Assembly: GCA_002150995.1 (NCBI GenBank)
Contig: MDHJ01000001.1
Span: forward strand, 2,232,001 to 2,296,000
DNA: 64,000 nucleotides
Direction: 5' to 3'
DNA from: Clavibacter michiganensis
GTDB taxonomy: Bacteria > Actinomycetota > Actinomycetes > Actinomycetales > Microbacteriaceae
Shown here: piece by piece, positions 37,633 through 48,136 of the stretch
Position numbering within the stretch: the stretch's first letter is position 1
Layout: each line of letters opens with the position of its first letter
Translations under genes and position numbers: made by a program
The notes under the pieces: generated by a model
What the model saw: the letters and a program-made list of their open reading frames with translations, nothing else
Database searches by the model: none
Told to the model about the DNA's origin: nothing

Positions 37633-37746
37633 TTCGAGTGCCTGGTGTCCATTCGACCGGGTACCACCGACATCGCCCCCGCGAGGGCGTCCGCCCGCCG
37701 GGCCGACGTGCCGCGGAGGCGTCGGCGACGAGAGGCGGACCGTGCC

Positions 37747-38427
37747 ATGGCGGACGAGCGAGCAGCGGGCGGTGGTGCCACGAGGCGCCGCAAGAGCCTC
37801 AGCGAGAAGCAGATCTCGATCCTGGAGTTCATCCAGCGCACCATCGCCGGCCAGGGATACCCGCCGAGCATGCGGGAGATCGGCGACGCCGTCGGCCTCG
37901 CATCGCTCTCGAGCGTCACGCACCAGCTGAACCAGCTCGAGCTCTCGGGCTACCTGCGGCGCGACCCGAACCGCCCGCGCGCGCTCGAGGTCCTCATCGA
38001 CCTCCCCGGCACCAGCGCGGCGGAGGGCGGGGAGCCCTCGACGCCCGTCGGCGATGCCGCGATGGTGCCCATGGTCGGGAGGATCGCGGCCGGCATCCCC
38101 ATCACCGCGGAGCAGATGGTGGAGGAGGTCTTCCCGCTCCCCCGTCAGCTCGTCGGCAAGGGCGACCTCTTCATGCTGCGGGTCGTCGGCGACTCCATGA
38201 TCGACGCCGCCATCTGCGACGGCGACTGGGTGGTCGTCCGCCAGCAGAGGACGGCCGAGAACGGGGACATCGTCGCCGCCATGCTCGACGACGAGGCGAC
38301 CGTCAAGGTCTTCCGCCAGCGCGACGGCCACACGTGGCTGCTGCCGCGCAACAGCGCGTTCGAGCCGATCCTCGGGGACTTCGCCGAGGTCGTCGGCAAG
38401 GTCGTGGCGGTGATGCGCTCCGTCTGA
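37747..38427 (+). CDS. lexA: LexA SOS repressor
   Basis: A 226-aa repressor. N-terminal winged helix-turn-helix ([35 protein letters not shown]), self-cleavage site Ala-Gly in RIAAGIPI, catalytic Ser in VVGDSMID and Lys in [11 protein letters not shown] 37747 follows GGCGGA; an in-frame GTG about 100 nt upstream would add an unconserved basic tail. Divergent from the LysM gene, with SOS boxes for both between them. Confidence 0.97.
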   Translation: MADERAAGGGATRRRKSLSEKQISILEFIQRTIAGQGYPPSMREIGDAVGLASLSSVTHQLNQLELSGYLRRDPNRPRALEVLIDLPGTSAAEGGEPSTPVGDAAMVPMVGRIAAGIPITAEQMVEEVFPLPRQLVGKGDLFMLRVVGDSMIDAAICDGDWVVVRQQRTAENGDIVAAMLDDEATVKVFRQRDGHTWLLPRNSAFEPILGDFAEVVGKVVAVMRSV

Positions 38428-38444
38428 CCCCGCGCCGCGCACCG

Positions 38445-38490
38445 TGCACGAGAGCGGCCGTCCCCTTCCGGGGACGGCCGCTCTCGTGCA
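38445..38490. terminator. Bidirectional terminator between lexA and hflX
   Basis: A perfect 21-bp stem with a TTCC loop (38466-38469), 18 nt past the lexA stop and 16 nt past the hflX stop on the other strand. It serves both converging genes. Confidence 0.88.
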
Positions 38491-38505
38491 TCCGGGCGGT
38501 GCCGG

Positions 38506-40071
38506 TCAGCTCGCGGGCACCACCGCGTAGGCCTGGACCTGCGCCTCTTGCTCGGCCGTGACCAGCGCGCGCACGCGCGTGCCCTCCTCCACGTAGGAGG
38601 TCTCGAGCACCTTCGCGCCGTCGTGCAGCATCGCCACGATCTCGCCGTGCTCGAAGGGCACCAGGAGGTCGACCTCGATGGTCGGCTGCGGGAGCAGCTC
38701 GGCGATGCGCCGACGCAGCTCGTCGACCCCCTCGCCCGTCCGGGCGGAGACGAAGACGCCCTGCGGCGCGAGGCCCCGGAGGACCACGCGGTCGTCGTCC
38801 GACGCCAAGTCGCTCTTGTTGAAGACGACGATCTCCGGGATCGAGGACGCGTCGACCTCGGCGATGACCTCGTGCACGGTGGCGAGCTGCGCGGCCGGGT
38901 CCGGGTGCGACGCGTCGACCACGTGCACCAGCACGTCGGCGTCGGCGAGCTCCTCCAGCGTCGAGCGGAACGCCTCCACGAGCTGGTGGGGCAGGTTCCG
39001 CACGAAGCCGACGGTGTCGGCGAGCGTGTACAGCTGACCCTGGTCCGTCTCCGTCTTCCGCACGGTCGCGTCCAGTGTCGCGAAGAGCGCGTTCTCGACG
39101 AGCACGCCCGCCTTCGTCACCCGGTTGAGGAGCGACGACTTCCCGGCGTTCGTGTAGCCGACGATGGCGACCGACGGCACGGAGTGCCGATCGCGGTTGG
39201 CGCGCTTGGTGTCGCGCGCCGGCTTCATCGCCTGGATCTGCTTGCGGAGACGGGCCATGCGCGTGTTGATGCGGCGGCGGTCGAGCTCGATCTTCGTCTC
39301 GCCGGGACCACGGGATCCCATGCCCGCCCCCGCGCCGCCCACCTGGCCGCCGGCCTGGCGCGACATCGAGTCGCCCCAGCCGCGGAGGCGTGGCAGGAGG
39401 TACTGCAGCTGCGCGAGCTCGACCTGCGCCTTGCCCTCGCGGCTCTTGGCGTGCTGGCTGAAGATGTCGAGGATGACGGCCGTGCGGTCGATGACCTTGA
39501 CCTTCACCACGTCCTCGAGCGCACGCCGCTGGCTGGGCGCCAGCTCCGTGTCGGCGATGACGGTGTCCGCGCCGACCGCGGCGACGAGCGCGCGCAGCTC
39601 CTCCGCCTTGCCCCGGCCGAAGTAGGTGCTCGGGTCGGGCGTGGGACGGCGCTGCAGGAGCCCGTCGAGCACCACGGCGCCCGCCGTCTCGGCGAGGGCG
39701 GCGAGCTCGCGCATGCTGTTCTCGGCGTCGTCGACCGACCCCTGCGAGTAGACGCCGATGAGGACGACGTTCTCCAGGCGCAGCTGGCGGTACTCGACCT
39801 CGGTGACGTCCTCGAGCTCGGTCGAGAGGCCGGCGACGCGGCGGAGCGCCTGCCGGTCGGCGCGCTCGCTCTGGTCGCCGTCGGATCCCTGCTCGGTGTC
39901 GGGGCTCGCGGAGAGCGCCTGCGCCCCGGATCCGCGGAAGAGGGCGTAGCCGGCGGACCGCTCCTCCGCCCGGGCGAGGACGCGCGCGACGACGTCGTCC
40001 CCGATGCTGGTCTCGGTGGACGTCGTCGTCGTGTCCGCGGACTCGTGGTCGTGCTCGTCGTGCGTGATCAT
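38506..40071 (-). CDS. hflX: GTPase HflX
   Basis: A 521-aa ribosome-associated GTPase that splits stalled or stressed ribosomes. The HflX domain (TYFGRGKAEELRALV) precedes the G domain with GYTNAGKSSLLNRV (G1), DTVGF (G3) and VVFNKSDL (G4, NKSD). The N-terminal 95 residues are acidic and not conserved. ATG 40071 has GGGAG 4-8 nt upstream and a TACGAT box 8 nt upstream at 40080-40085, so the leader is very short. Divergent from the methyltransferase gene. Confidence 0.96.
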   Translation of the reverse strand: MITHDEHDHESADTTTTSTETSIGDDVVARVLARAEERSAGYALFRGSGAQALSASPDTEQGSDGDQSERADRQALRRVAGLSTELEDVTEVEYRQLRLENVVLIGVYSQGSVDDAENSMRELAALAETAGAVVLDGLLQRRPTPDPSTYFGRGKAEELRALVAAVGADTVIADTELAPSQRRALEDVVKVKVIDRTAVILDIFSQHAKSREGKAQVELAQLQYLLPRLRGWGDSMSRQAGGQVGGAGAGMGSRGPGETKIELDRRRINTRMARLRKQIQAMKPARDTKRANRDRHSVPSVAIVGYTNAGKSSLLNRVTKAGVLVENALFATLDATVRKTETDQGQLYTLADTVGFVRNLPHQLVEAFRSTLEELADADVLVHVVDASHPDPAAQLATVHEVIAEVDASSIPEIVVFNKSDLASDDDRVVLRGLAPQGVFVSARTGEGVDELRRRIAELLPQPTIEVDLLVPFEHGEIVAMLHDGAKVLETSYVEEGTRVRALVTAEQEAQVQAYAVVPAS

Positions 40072-40112
40072 GTGCTCCCATCGTAGCCTCGGCGTCCGGT
40101 ATCGTCCCGTGC

Positions 40113-40736
40113 ATGGCCGACGCTCATTACTTCTCCCCGTCGCCGGCCGGGCCCCTGCGCACCCGCACGATCACGGTCGAGCTGGGCGGACGGACGGTCG
40201 GCGTCGAGACCGCGGGCGGGGTGTTCAGCCCCGAGCACGTCGACCAGGGGACCCTTGTGCTCCTCCGGAACGTCCCGGCCCCTCCGGCGGAGGGGCATCT
40301 GCTGGACGTGGGATGCGGCTGGGGTCCCGTGGCGCTCGATCTCGCGATGCGTTCGCCGTCGGCCACCGTGTGGGCGGTCGACGTGAACGAGCGGGCCCTC
40401 GAGCTGACGCGGGCGAACGCCCGGTCCCTCGGTCTCGAGAACGTCAACGCCGTGCTGCCCGAGGATGTTCCCGCGGGGCTGTCCTTCGCCACCGTGTGGT
40501 CGAACCCCCCGATCCGCGTCGGCAAGGACGCGCTGCACGGGATCCTGCTCGACTGGCTCCCGCGGCTCGTGGTCGACGCCGACGCGTGGCTCGTCGTGCA
40601 GCGGAACCTCGGATCCGACTCGCTCCAGCGCTGGCTCGTCGCGACCCTGCCGGAGGGGCTCGAGACGACGCGCGCCGCGTCCGACAAGGGCTTCCGCGTG
40701 CTGCGCGTGCACCGCACGGGTGCCGCGGGCGTCTAG
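40113..40736 (+). CDS. RsmC-like class I SAM methyltransferase
   Basis: A 207-aa small MTS-domain methyltransferase. SAM site LDVGCGWGPVALDLA, acidic loop VWAVDVNERA, catalytic-type VWSNPPIRVGK (NPP motif of N-methyltransferases on RNA or protein). Single-domain relatives sit near hflX in actinobacteria; the rRNA target is not known. ATG 40113 has TATCGT at 40100-40105, 7 nt upstream, and no ribosome site: leaderless. The 41-nt gap to hflX must hold both divergent promoters. Confidence 0.88.
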   Translation: MADAHYFSPSPAGPLRTRTITVELGGRTVGVETAGGVFSPEHVDQGTLVLLRNVPAPPAEGHLLDVGCGWGPVALDLAMRSPSATVWAVDVNERALELTRANARSLGLENVNAVLPEDVPAGLSFATVWSNPPIRVGKDALHGILLDWLPRLVVDADAWLVVQRNLGSDSLQRWLVATLPEGLETTRAASDKGFRVLRVHRTGAAGV

Positions 40737-40806
40737 CCGCACCGCGCCGCGCCGCGCCGCGAACGTGCGGCGCCCGGATCGGGCCCGCGCTGTCGCGCGC
40801 ACCGGG

Positions 40807-41685
40807 TCAGGCCAGAGCCACGACCCCGTCGAACACGAGCTCCGCGGGACCCGAGAGCCCGACGTGCTCGCCGTCCTCCGTGGGGAACATCCGGACCCCG
40901 AGCACGCCGCCCGGCACCTGCACCCGCCACTGGTGCGGAGCCGCGGCGCCGGCCCAGTGCCGGGTCGCGAGGGCGGCGGCCGCCGCACCGGTGCCGCAGC
41001 TCAGGGTCTCGCCGCTGCCGCGCTCGTGCACGCGCATGGTGATGTGGCCGACGCCGTCCACCACGAGCGGGTCCGCGGGCACCACGAGCTCGACGTTGGC
41101 GCCGTCCGCGGGCTCGGGATCCAGCTGGGGGACGAACGCGAGATCCGCCTCGGCCAGCTCGTCCTCGCTCGACAGCGCGACGACCACGTGCGGGTTGCCC
41201 ACGTCGATGCCGAGGCCGGGCCGCGCGACCTGGAGGTCCTTGGCGCGCACGAGCGGTTCGCCGCCGTCGAGGGACCATCGGCCGAGGTCGACCTGGAAGC
41301 CCGACCCGCTGCGCTGCACGTCGCGGACGCCGGCCCGGGTCCCGATGGGGACGGTCCGCCCCGCCGGCAGCTCGATGAGGCCGTTCTCGATGAGGAAGAG
41401 CGTGAAGACGCGGATCCCGTTGCCGCACATCTCCGCCGGGCTGCCGTCGACGTTGCGGTAGTCCATGAACCACTCGGCGTCCGGGTCCTCGTCGAGGGCG
41501 GCGCGGCCCTCGGGGATGCGGCTGGAGAGGACCGCGCGGATCGTCCCGTCGGCGCCGATGCCGAAGTGGCGGTCGCAGAGCGCCTGCACCTGGGTGTCGG
41601 TCAGGTCGATCTCGCCCGCGGGATCGGCGAACAGCACGAAGTCGTTGCCCGTGCCCTGGCCCTTGGTGAACTGCAGGTCTGCCAT
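40807..41685 (-). CDS. dapF: Diaminopimelate epimerase
   Basis: A 292-aa cofactor-free racemase that makes meso-DAP from LL-DAP. The two catalytic cysteines are in [10 protein letters not shown] and [12 protein letters not shown]-terminus [19 protein letters not shown] 41685 has TAGGCT at 41692-41697, 6 nt upstream, and no other ribosome site: probably leaderless. Clavibacter-type walls use diaminobutyrate, so its main role may be lysine synthesis (inference). Confidence 0.96.
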   Translation of the reverse strand: MADLQFTKGQGTGNDFVLFADPAGEIDLTDTQVQALCDRHFGIGADGTIRAVLSSRIPEGRAALDEDPDAEWFMDYRNVDGSPAEMCGNGIRVFTLFLIENGLIELPAGRTVPIGTRAGVRDVQRSGSGFQVDLGRWSLDGGEPLVRAKDLQVARPGLGIDVGNPHVVVALSSEDELAEADLAFVPQLDPEPADGANVELVVPADPLVVDGVGHITMRVHERGSGETLSCGTGAAAAALATRHWAGAAAPHQWRVQVPGGVLGVRMFPTEDGEHVGLSGPAELVFDGVVALA

Positions 41686-41694
41686 CCCGCCAGC

Positions 41695-42618
41695 CTACGG
41701 GCGCACCGCCGCGAGGGCGTCGAGGGCGTGCGCGAGGAGCTCGGGATCGCGCGCGTCCAGGCGCACCGCGTCGGCGTAGCGGCCGAACCACGACACCTGG
41801 CGGCGCGCGTACCGCCGCGTGAGCGCCCGCGTCTCCTCGACCGCCTCCGCCTCGGTCAGCTCGCCGGCGATCTGACGCGCCGCCTGCGCGTAGCCGATGG
41901 CCCGGGAGGCGGTGACCCCGTCCGCCAGGCCCGCCGGCAGGAGGCCCGCGACCTCGTCGACGAGTCCCTCCTCCCACATCCCGGCCACCCGCGCATCGAG
42001 GCGCGGCACGAGGTCCTCCCGCGGCAGCGTCAGCATCAGGATCCGGGCAGGGCACCATGCGCTCGGCTCGGCGGACGCGCGCTCCGGCTGCGGTCCCGTC
42101 ATCTCGACGACCTCGAGGGCGCGCACGAGCCGACGGCCGTTGTGGGCGCCGATGCGCTGGGCGGCTGCGGGATCCAGCTCCCGCAGCCTCCGGTGCAGCA
42201 TGCCGGGCCCCGTCTCGGCGAGCTCGCGCTCGAGACGCTCGCGGATCTCGGGATCGGTCCCGGGGAACGCGTAGTCGAAGAGGACGGACGACACGTAGAG
42301 CCCGGATCCGCCGACGAGGATCGGGACGGCACCGCGGGCGAGGATGTCCGTGACCGCCGCCCGGGCGTCGTCCTGGTACGCGGCGACGGTGGCCTCCGCC
42401 GTCACGTCGAGGACGTCGAGCAGGTGGTGGGGCACCCCGCGCCGTTCGGGCTCGGGCAGCTTCGCGGTGCCGATGTCCATGCCGCGGTAGAGCTGCATGG
42501 CGTCGGCGTTGACGATCTCCGCGCTCCGGCCGTCGGCGCGGAACCGCTCCGCGATGTCCAGCGACAGTGCCGACTTGCCCGTCCCCGTGGCGCCGACGAC
42601 CGCGACGACCCCGATCAC
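41695..42618 (-). CDS. miaA: tRNA dimethylallyltransferase
   Basis: A 307-aa enzyme that adds an isopentenyl group to A37 of UNN-reading tRNAs. P-loop [13 protein letters not shown], then [20 protein letters not shown] and the VGGSGLYV motif. GTG 42618 overlaps the miaB stop by GTGA, so the two enzymes acting in sequence on the same base are coupled. Confidence 0.96.
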   Translation of the reverse strand: MIGVVAVVGATGTGKSALSLDIAERFRADGRSAEIVNADAMQLYRGMDIGTAKLPEPERRGVPHHLLDVLDVTAEATVAAYQDDARAAVTDILARGAVPILVGGSGLYVSSVLFDYAFPGTDPEIRERLERELAETGPGMLHRRLRELDPAAAQRIGAHNGRRLVRALEVVEMTGPQPERASAEPSAWCPARILMLTLPREDLVPRLDARVAGMWEEGLVDEVAGLLPAGLADGVTASRAIGYAQAARQIAGELTEAEAVEETRALTRRYARRQVSWFGRYADAVRLDARDPELLAHALDALAAVRP

Positions 42619-44189
42619 GCGTGCGGGTGGCGGGGCAGGGCGGTCCGGGCGCCGTCGCCCACGCGAAGCGTCGGGAGGCCCAGGGACACGCGCGGCGCTC
42701 CCGCGGTCGATCCGCCGACCACGGGGGTCGGCACGCCGCAGGAGTCGGCCTGCGCGCGCTCGTACGCGTCGCCGGCGCGGGTGCGGCGGATGCGCAGCGG
42801 CGACCGGTCGAGCGAGTCGGCGATGAGGTGGAACGGCGCCGCGCGGGTGATCTCCACCTGCACCGCGTCGCCCGGGCGCGGCTCGCCGCTGCCCGAGGGC
42901 ACGTCGAGGTGGACCAGGCGCCCGTCCTCGGCACGGCCGGTCACGCGTCGCGTGTCGCCGTCCTTCCGTCCCTCATGGGCGCTGACCAGGACCTCGACGG
43001 TGCGGCCGACCACGCGCTGGTTCTCCTCGTGGCTGATGCGCTCCTGCAGGGCCGTGAGCCGCCCGTAGCGCTCGGTCACCACGTGCGCCGGGACCTGCTC
43101 GTCCATGGTGGCGGCCGGCGTGCCCGGTCGGATGGAGTACTGGAACGTGAAGGCCGAGGAGAACCGCGCCGCCTCGACCACACGGAGGGTCTCCTGGAAG
43201 TCCTCCTCGGTCTCGCCGGGGAATCCGACGATGATGTCGGTGGTGATCGCCGCGTCCGGGATGCGGGTGCGCACGCGGTCGAGGATCCCGAGGAAGCGCT
43301 CGGACCGGTACGACCGGCGCATGGCCTTGAGGACGCGATCTGAGCCCGACTGCAGCGGCATGTGCAGCTGCGGCATGACGGCGGGCGTCTCGGCCATCGC
43401 GTCGATGACGTCGTCGGTGAAGGCGGCCGGGTGCGGACTGGTGAAGCGGATGCGCTCGAGGCCGTCGATGGCGCCCGCGGCGCGCAGCAGCTTGCCGAAC
43501 GCCTGCCGGTCGCCGAACTCGACGCCGTACGAGTTCACGTTCTGGCCGAGCAGGGTGACCTCGACGGCGCCGTCGTCGACGAGAGCCTGGATCTCGGCGA
43601 GGATGTCGCCCGGTCGGCGGTCCTTCTCCTTGCCGCGCAGGGCCGGCACGATGCAGAACGTGCAGGTGTTGTTGCAGCCGACCGAGATGGAGACCCAGCC
43701 GCTCGCGATCTCGTCGCGCTTCGTCGGGAGCGTGGACGGGAACGTCTCGAGGCTCTCCAGGATCTCCAGCTGCGCCTCGCCGTTGTGGCGTGCGCGCTCG
43801 AGGAGGGCGGGGAGGGCGCCCATGTTGTGCGTGCCGAACACGACGTCGACCCACGGCGCCTTCTCCAGGACGGTGGCCCGGTCCTTCTGCGCCAGGCAGC
43901 CGCCGACGGCGATCTGCATGCCCTCGTGCCGGCGCTTGACGCCCGCGAGATGGCCGAGGTTCCCGTAGAGCTTGTTGTCGGCGTTCTCGCGGACGGCGCA
44001 GGTGTTGATGACCACGATGTCCGCCTCCGCCCCCTCGGCGGAGACGTACCCGGCGGCCTCGAGGGAGCCGCTGAGCCGCTCGGAGTCGTGGACGTTCATC
44101 TGGCAGCCGTAGGTGCGGACCTCGTACGTGCGGGGCCGGTCGGCGGTGGGAGGGACGGCGACACGGACATGCTCGGCGACGGTGCTCAT
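42615..44189 (-). CDS. miaB: tRNA-2-methylthio-N6-dimethylallyladenosine synthase
   Basis: A 524-aa radical-SAM methylthiotransferase acting after MiaA. N-terminal UPF0004 domain ([15 protein letters not shown]; three Cys for one cluster), radical-SAM cluster [13 protein letters not shown]-terminal TRAM domain. The last 70 residues beyond TRAM are low-complexity. ATG 44189 has TAGGAT at 44199-44204, 9 nt upstream, so the leader would be about 2 nt. Confidence 0.96.
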   Translation of the reverse strand: MSTVAEHVRVAVPPTADRPRTYEVRTYGCQMNVHDSERLSGSLEAAGYVSAEGAEADIVVINTCAVRENADNKLYGNLGHLAGVKRRHEGMQIAVGGCLAQKDRATVLEKAPWVDVVFGTHNMGALPALLERARHNGEAQLEILESLETFPSTLPTKRDEIASGWVSISVGCNNTCTFCIVPALRGKEKDRRPGDILAEIQALVDDGAVEVTLLGQNVNSYGVEFGDRQAFGKLLRAAGAIDGLERIRFTSPHPAAFTDDVIDAMAETPAVMPQLHMPLQSGSDRVLKAMRRSYRSERFLGILDRVRTRIPDAAITTDIIVGFPGETEEDFQETLRVVEAARFSSAFTFQYSIRPGTPAATMDEQVPAHVVTERYGRLTALQERISHEENQRVVGRTVEVLVSAHEGRKDGDTRRVTGRAEDGRLVHLDVPSGSGEPRPGDAVQVEITRAAPFHLIADSLDRSPLRIRRTRAGDAYERAQADSCGVPTPVVGGSTAGAPRVSLGLPTLRVGDGARTALPRHPHA

Positions 44190-44238
44190 GATCCGTCAAT
44201 CCTACGTGCGGGGTCGCGGCCCGTTCCCCCGCACCGGG

Positions 44239-45345
44239 TCAGCGGAAGCGGACGCGGGACGACCCGCGCCGGGTCGCCAGCGCCGCCTTCGCGGCATCGC
44301 GCACCACGCCGCCGCCATAGCCGCGGCGCATCAGGAACGACGTGAGGCGCCGCTCGGCCGTCTCGTCGTCGTACGACGACAGCTGCCCGACGCGCTTCAT
44401 GGCGACCTCGGTGGCGCGCGCCAGCTCGTCGTCCGGCTGCTCGGCCATCGCCTCCTCGATGACGAGCGGGTCGAGCCTCCGACGGCGCATCTCCATTTCC
44501 ACCGACCGACGGCCGAGGCCCTTCCGATCGAGGTGCGTGTGCAGGATCTGCTCCGCCAGCGCGGCCTCGTCGATGTACTGCAGCGACACGTAGCGCTCGA
44601 GCGTCTCCTCGGCGATGTCCGGGTCGATCTCCGCGCCGTCGAGCACCTCCCGGGCCTCCGCGAGCGAGAGGCCGCGACCGCGCAGGCGGTTGGCGAGGAC
44701 GTTGTCGGCGCGACGACGCTGCCGTTCGGGCGTGCGCTCGGCCGCCCGTTCCTCCTCCGCCTCCGCCTCGCGCCGCTCGTCGTCGACCCGCTGCTCCTCG
44801 AGCTGGATCATGTCCCGGCGGTACGCCTCGTCCTGCTCGGCTCGGGCGCGAGCGCGCTCCGCCCGCTCCTCCTCGGCTCGCCAGGCGGCGGGGATCTCCT
44901 CGGCGTCCGCATCGACGGGCCGCGATGCCGGGGTGGCCCGGTCGCCGGCAGGTCCGTCTGCCTCGCTCTCGTCGGCTCCCGCGCCCGGCGCTGCGGGGCC
45001 TCGTGCCGCCTGCGCCTCCGCCTCCGCGAGCACGCGACGTGCCTCGGCGATGCGCTCCTGGGCTGCCAGGGCGCGACCGGCCTCGGACGCGTCCACGGCG
45101 GCGCCGATGGTGACGATGCCGTCCACCTCGGTCACCGTCCGGCCACGGGACGGGTGCGTCGACCCGTCGCGCGCCTCGGGCGTGCCGTCGACCGCGTCGG
45201 ACGGCTCGACCGGCGGCTCGGCCGGTTCGACGAGCGGGCGCGCCGCCGCTCTGCGCGAGCGACGATCCGCGAGGGAGGCGACGGGGGCGACCTCGTCGGG
45301 GCCGGGGCCCGTGCCCTGCTCGCCGGCGGAGGGGAATCTGACCAT
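44239..45345 (-). CDS. recX: RecX, with a long charged N-terminal extension
   Basis: RecA modulator. The RecX three-helix repeats occupy only the last 160 of 368 residues ([40 protein letters not shown] and [17 protein letters not shown]). The first 200 residues are Ala/Glu/Arg-rich, with a coiled-coil-like run from about 150 to 205 ([20 protein letters not shown]). Usual RecX is 150-270 aa. ATG 45345 has AGGAC upstream. It follows recA after a hairpin and 111 nt. Confidence 0.88.
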   Translation of the reverse strand: MVRFPSAGEQGTGPGPDEVAPVASLADRRSRRAAARPLVEPAEPPVEPSDAVDGTPEARDGSTHPSRGRTVTEVDGIVTIGAAVDASEAGRALAAQERIAEARRVLAEAEAQAARGPAAPGAGADESEADGPAGDRATPASRPVDADAEEIPAAWRAEEERAERARARAEQDEAYRRDMIQLEEQRVDDERREAEAEEERAAERTPERQRRRADNVLANRLRGRGLSLAEAREVLDGAEIDPDIAEETLERYVSLQYIDEAALAEQILHTHLDRKGLGRRSVEMEMRRRRLDPLVIEEAMAEQPDDELARATEVAMKRVGQLSSYDDETAERRLTSFLMRRGYGGGVVRDAAKAALATRRGSSRVRFR

Positions 45346-45412
45346 GGTGCATCCGTCCTCAGGTGGCCGACCGTCGACGACGGTTCGGACCGGTGTCGTG
45401 CAGGTGCAGGAG

Positions 45413-45443
45413 GACGGGGCGCGTCATCGCGACGCGCCCCGTC
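45413..45443 (-). terminator. Hairpin between recA and recX
   Basis: Perfect 13-bp stem (45413-45425 with 45431-45443), 5-nt loop, 13 nt past the recA stop. No T run. It likely lets only part of transcription pass into recX, keeping RecX below RecA. Confidence 0.65.
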
Positions 45444-45456
45444 GTGGAGCGTCGGC

Positions 45457-46542
<1,086 letters not shown>

Positions 46543-46725
46543 GGGGTGCTCCTCGTGTCGAAGGTGGGGTGCCTGCAGGCTGTCGCTCCGGTCCCGCTGG
46601 CCGCGGGGTCCGGCGCCGACAAGGCGGCGGGGGATCTCCGCGAGGTGCACGTTATGCGGCGCCCCCGACATCCCTGCCGGAGGAGCCGGACCTGTGCGGT
46701 CCCGCTTCGAATCGCTCCTGTGGGG

Positions 46726-46755
46726 AGACTACGCGCGTTCGAAGGGATATTCGAA
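46726..46755 (-). promoter_or_regulatory. recA promoter with SOS box
   Basis: On the minus strand TTCGAA (-35, 46750-46755) and TAGTCT (-10, 46726-46731), 18 bp apart. The LexA-type palindrome TTCGAATATCCCTTCGAA (46738-46755) covers the -35 and spacer. The rest of the 46543-46851 gap (leader of about 175 nt and the recA-DUF3046 spacer) holds no gene I can see. Confidence 0.78.
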
Positions 46756-46851
46756 CGGCGCGCCGTGCGAGGCGTCGGGATCCGGACGGGAACGGGTCCC
46801 CGACCACCCTGCACGGTGAGGCCCGGTGGGGATGGAGGCGGCGCCGTGCCG

Positions 46852-47076
46852 TCAGGCGCGGGGCTCGGGGAGGCCGGCGCCGTTCCAGCGGGATCGCGGC
46901 ACGTCCTGCGCACGGCAGAGCGCCAGCCAGACCTCGCGGGCGGGCGTGCCGTCGCGCAGCGCCTGGGCCGACGTGCGGCCCCCGAGCTCGCCGAGCACGA
47001 GGTCCGCGACGAGCACCGGACCGTAGCCGGCGCCGAACTCGTCGGAGACGGCCCGTTGGAACTCGCTCAGTCGCAT
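46852..47076 (-). CDS. DUF3046 family protein
   Basis: A 74-aa protein (MRLSEFQRAVSDEFGAGYG, then VLADLVLGELGGRTSAQAL and VPRSRWNGAGLPEP). The family is found next to recA-recX in actinobacteria (Rv2738c in M. tuberculosis). Function unknown. ATG 47076 has TACCGT at 47084-47089, 7 nt upstream, and no ribosome site: leaderless. An upstream in-frame start would begin before the -10. Confidence 0.88.
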   Translation of the reverse strand: MRLSEFQRAVSDEFGAGYGPVLVADLVLGELGGRTSAQALRDGTPAREVWLALCRAQDVPRSRWNGAGLPEPRA

Positions 47077-47111
47077 GCCGTCAACGGTACCCGCTCGTCC
47101 CCGCACGACGA

Positions 47112-47142
47112 CGCCCCGCCCGTCACGAGGACGGGCGGGGCG
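47112..47142 (-). terminator. Terminator past clgR
   Basis: Perfect 13-bp GC stem (47112-47124 with 47130-47142), 5-nt loop, 25 nt past the clgR stop and just upstream of the DUF3046 promoter. Confidence 0.7.
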
Positions 47143-47166
47143 GGAGGGCGAGCGGCGCGGGGCGGC

Positions 47167-47475
47167 TCAGCGGGTGACGAGCCCGCTGTCGAAGCCGGCG
47201 ACCAGGTCGTCGGGGATCGTGTCGGGGATGGGGTTGAGCGCCTCGATGACGGCGAGACGGTCGCCGACCTCGCGCATGATGACGGAGATGGGGGTGTCGA
47301 GCGCATCGGCGACCGAGGCGAGGATCTCGCTCGACGCCTCCTTCTGACCCCGCTCGACCTCGCTGAGGTAGCCGAGCGCGACGCTCGCCTTGCTGGCGAC
47401 CTGGCGGAGCGTGCGCCCCTTCTGCAGGCGGAAGTCCCGAAGGACGTCGCCGATCTCCTGACGGACTAGAACCAC
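47167..47475 (-). CDS. clgR: XRE-family regulator, ClgR-like
   Basis: A 102-aa protein whose helix-turn-helix (IGDVLRDFRLQKGRTLRQVASKA, VALGYLSEVERGQKEASSE) matches ClgR, the activator of clp proteases and related stress genes. Place before pgsA/pncC and near recA is the same as ClgR in Corynebacterium and Mycobacterium. GTG 47475 follows GGAGGG. The C-terminal tail ends LVTR rather than the LAA-like degron seen in some relatives. Confidence 0.88.
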   Translation of the reverse strand: MVLVRQEIGDVLRDFRLQKGRTLRQVASKASVALGYLSEVERGQKEASSEILASVADALDTPISVIMREVGDRLAVIEALNPIPDTIPDDLVAGFDSGLVTR

Positions 47476-47614
47476 GGGACCCTCCTCGTTCTGCCTGGTG
47501 CCTGATCGAACCGGAGGTCCGGGGCGGATGCGAGAGCATCTGGCCGAGGACCAAGGCTAAGCACGGGCACTGGGCGTTGCTTGTGAACCTGCTTACGGCA
47601 ACGCGGGACGCGCA

Positions 47615-48136
47615 TCAGATGTTCCCATCGGGATCGAGCGCGTCGACGAGCGCCGTGAGCGCCGCGCGGACGACGCCGGCGCGGACGGCCTGGCGGTCCC
47701 CGTCGAGGTGCAGCGCGACCGCGCGGGAGTCGCCGTCGATGGACAGGCCGACGAAGGCCGTGCCCGGCCGCTGGCCGTCCTGGGGGTCCGGCCCCGCGGC
47801 GCCGGTCGTGGAGACGCCCACGTCGGCGGGGCGGCCGTCGATGGCGCACGCCTGCCGGACGCCCCGCGCCATCTGCCGGGCGACGTCCGGATGCACGGCC
47901 CCGCGGACCGCGAGGATTGAGGACTCGACGCCGAGGATCGTGCGCTTGAGCTCGGTGTCGTAGGACACGATGCCGCCCGACAGGGCACGCGAGGCGCCGG
48001 GGACCCCCACGAGGGCCGCCGTGAGGAGGCCGCCCGTGAGGGACTCGGCCACGGCCAGGCGACGCCCGCTCGTGACGAGGGCGGCGATGACCCGCCCGGC
48101 GAGCTGCTCGTCGGTCGCGCCCGCGGACGCGCTCAC
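47615..48136 (-). CDS. pncC: CinA C-terminal family / nicotinamide-nucleotide amidohydrolase
   Basis: A 173-aa single-domain form. Signatures AVAESLTGGLL, LSGGIVSYDTELK and GVSTTGAAGPDPQDG match PncC, which deamidates NMN in pyridine nucleotide recycling. The N-terminal CinA domain is absent, as is usual in actinobacteria. GTG 48136 overlaps the pgsA stop by GTGA. Confidence 0.93.
   Translation of the reverse strand: MSASAGATDEQLAGRVIAALVTSGRRLAVAESLTGGLLTAALVGVPGASRALSGGIVSYDTELKRTILGVESSILAVRGAVHPDVARQMARGVRQACAIDGRPADVGVSTTGAAGPDPQDGQRPGTAFVGLSIDGDSRAVALHLDGDRQAVRAGVVRAALTALVDALDPDGNI

Noticed and set aside
42057..42353. Arg-rich plus-strand frame within miaA
   Set aside because: Composition only reflects the complement of a GC-rich gene.
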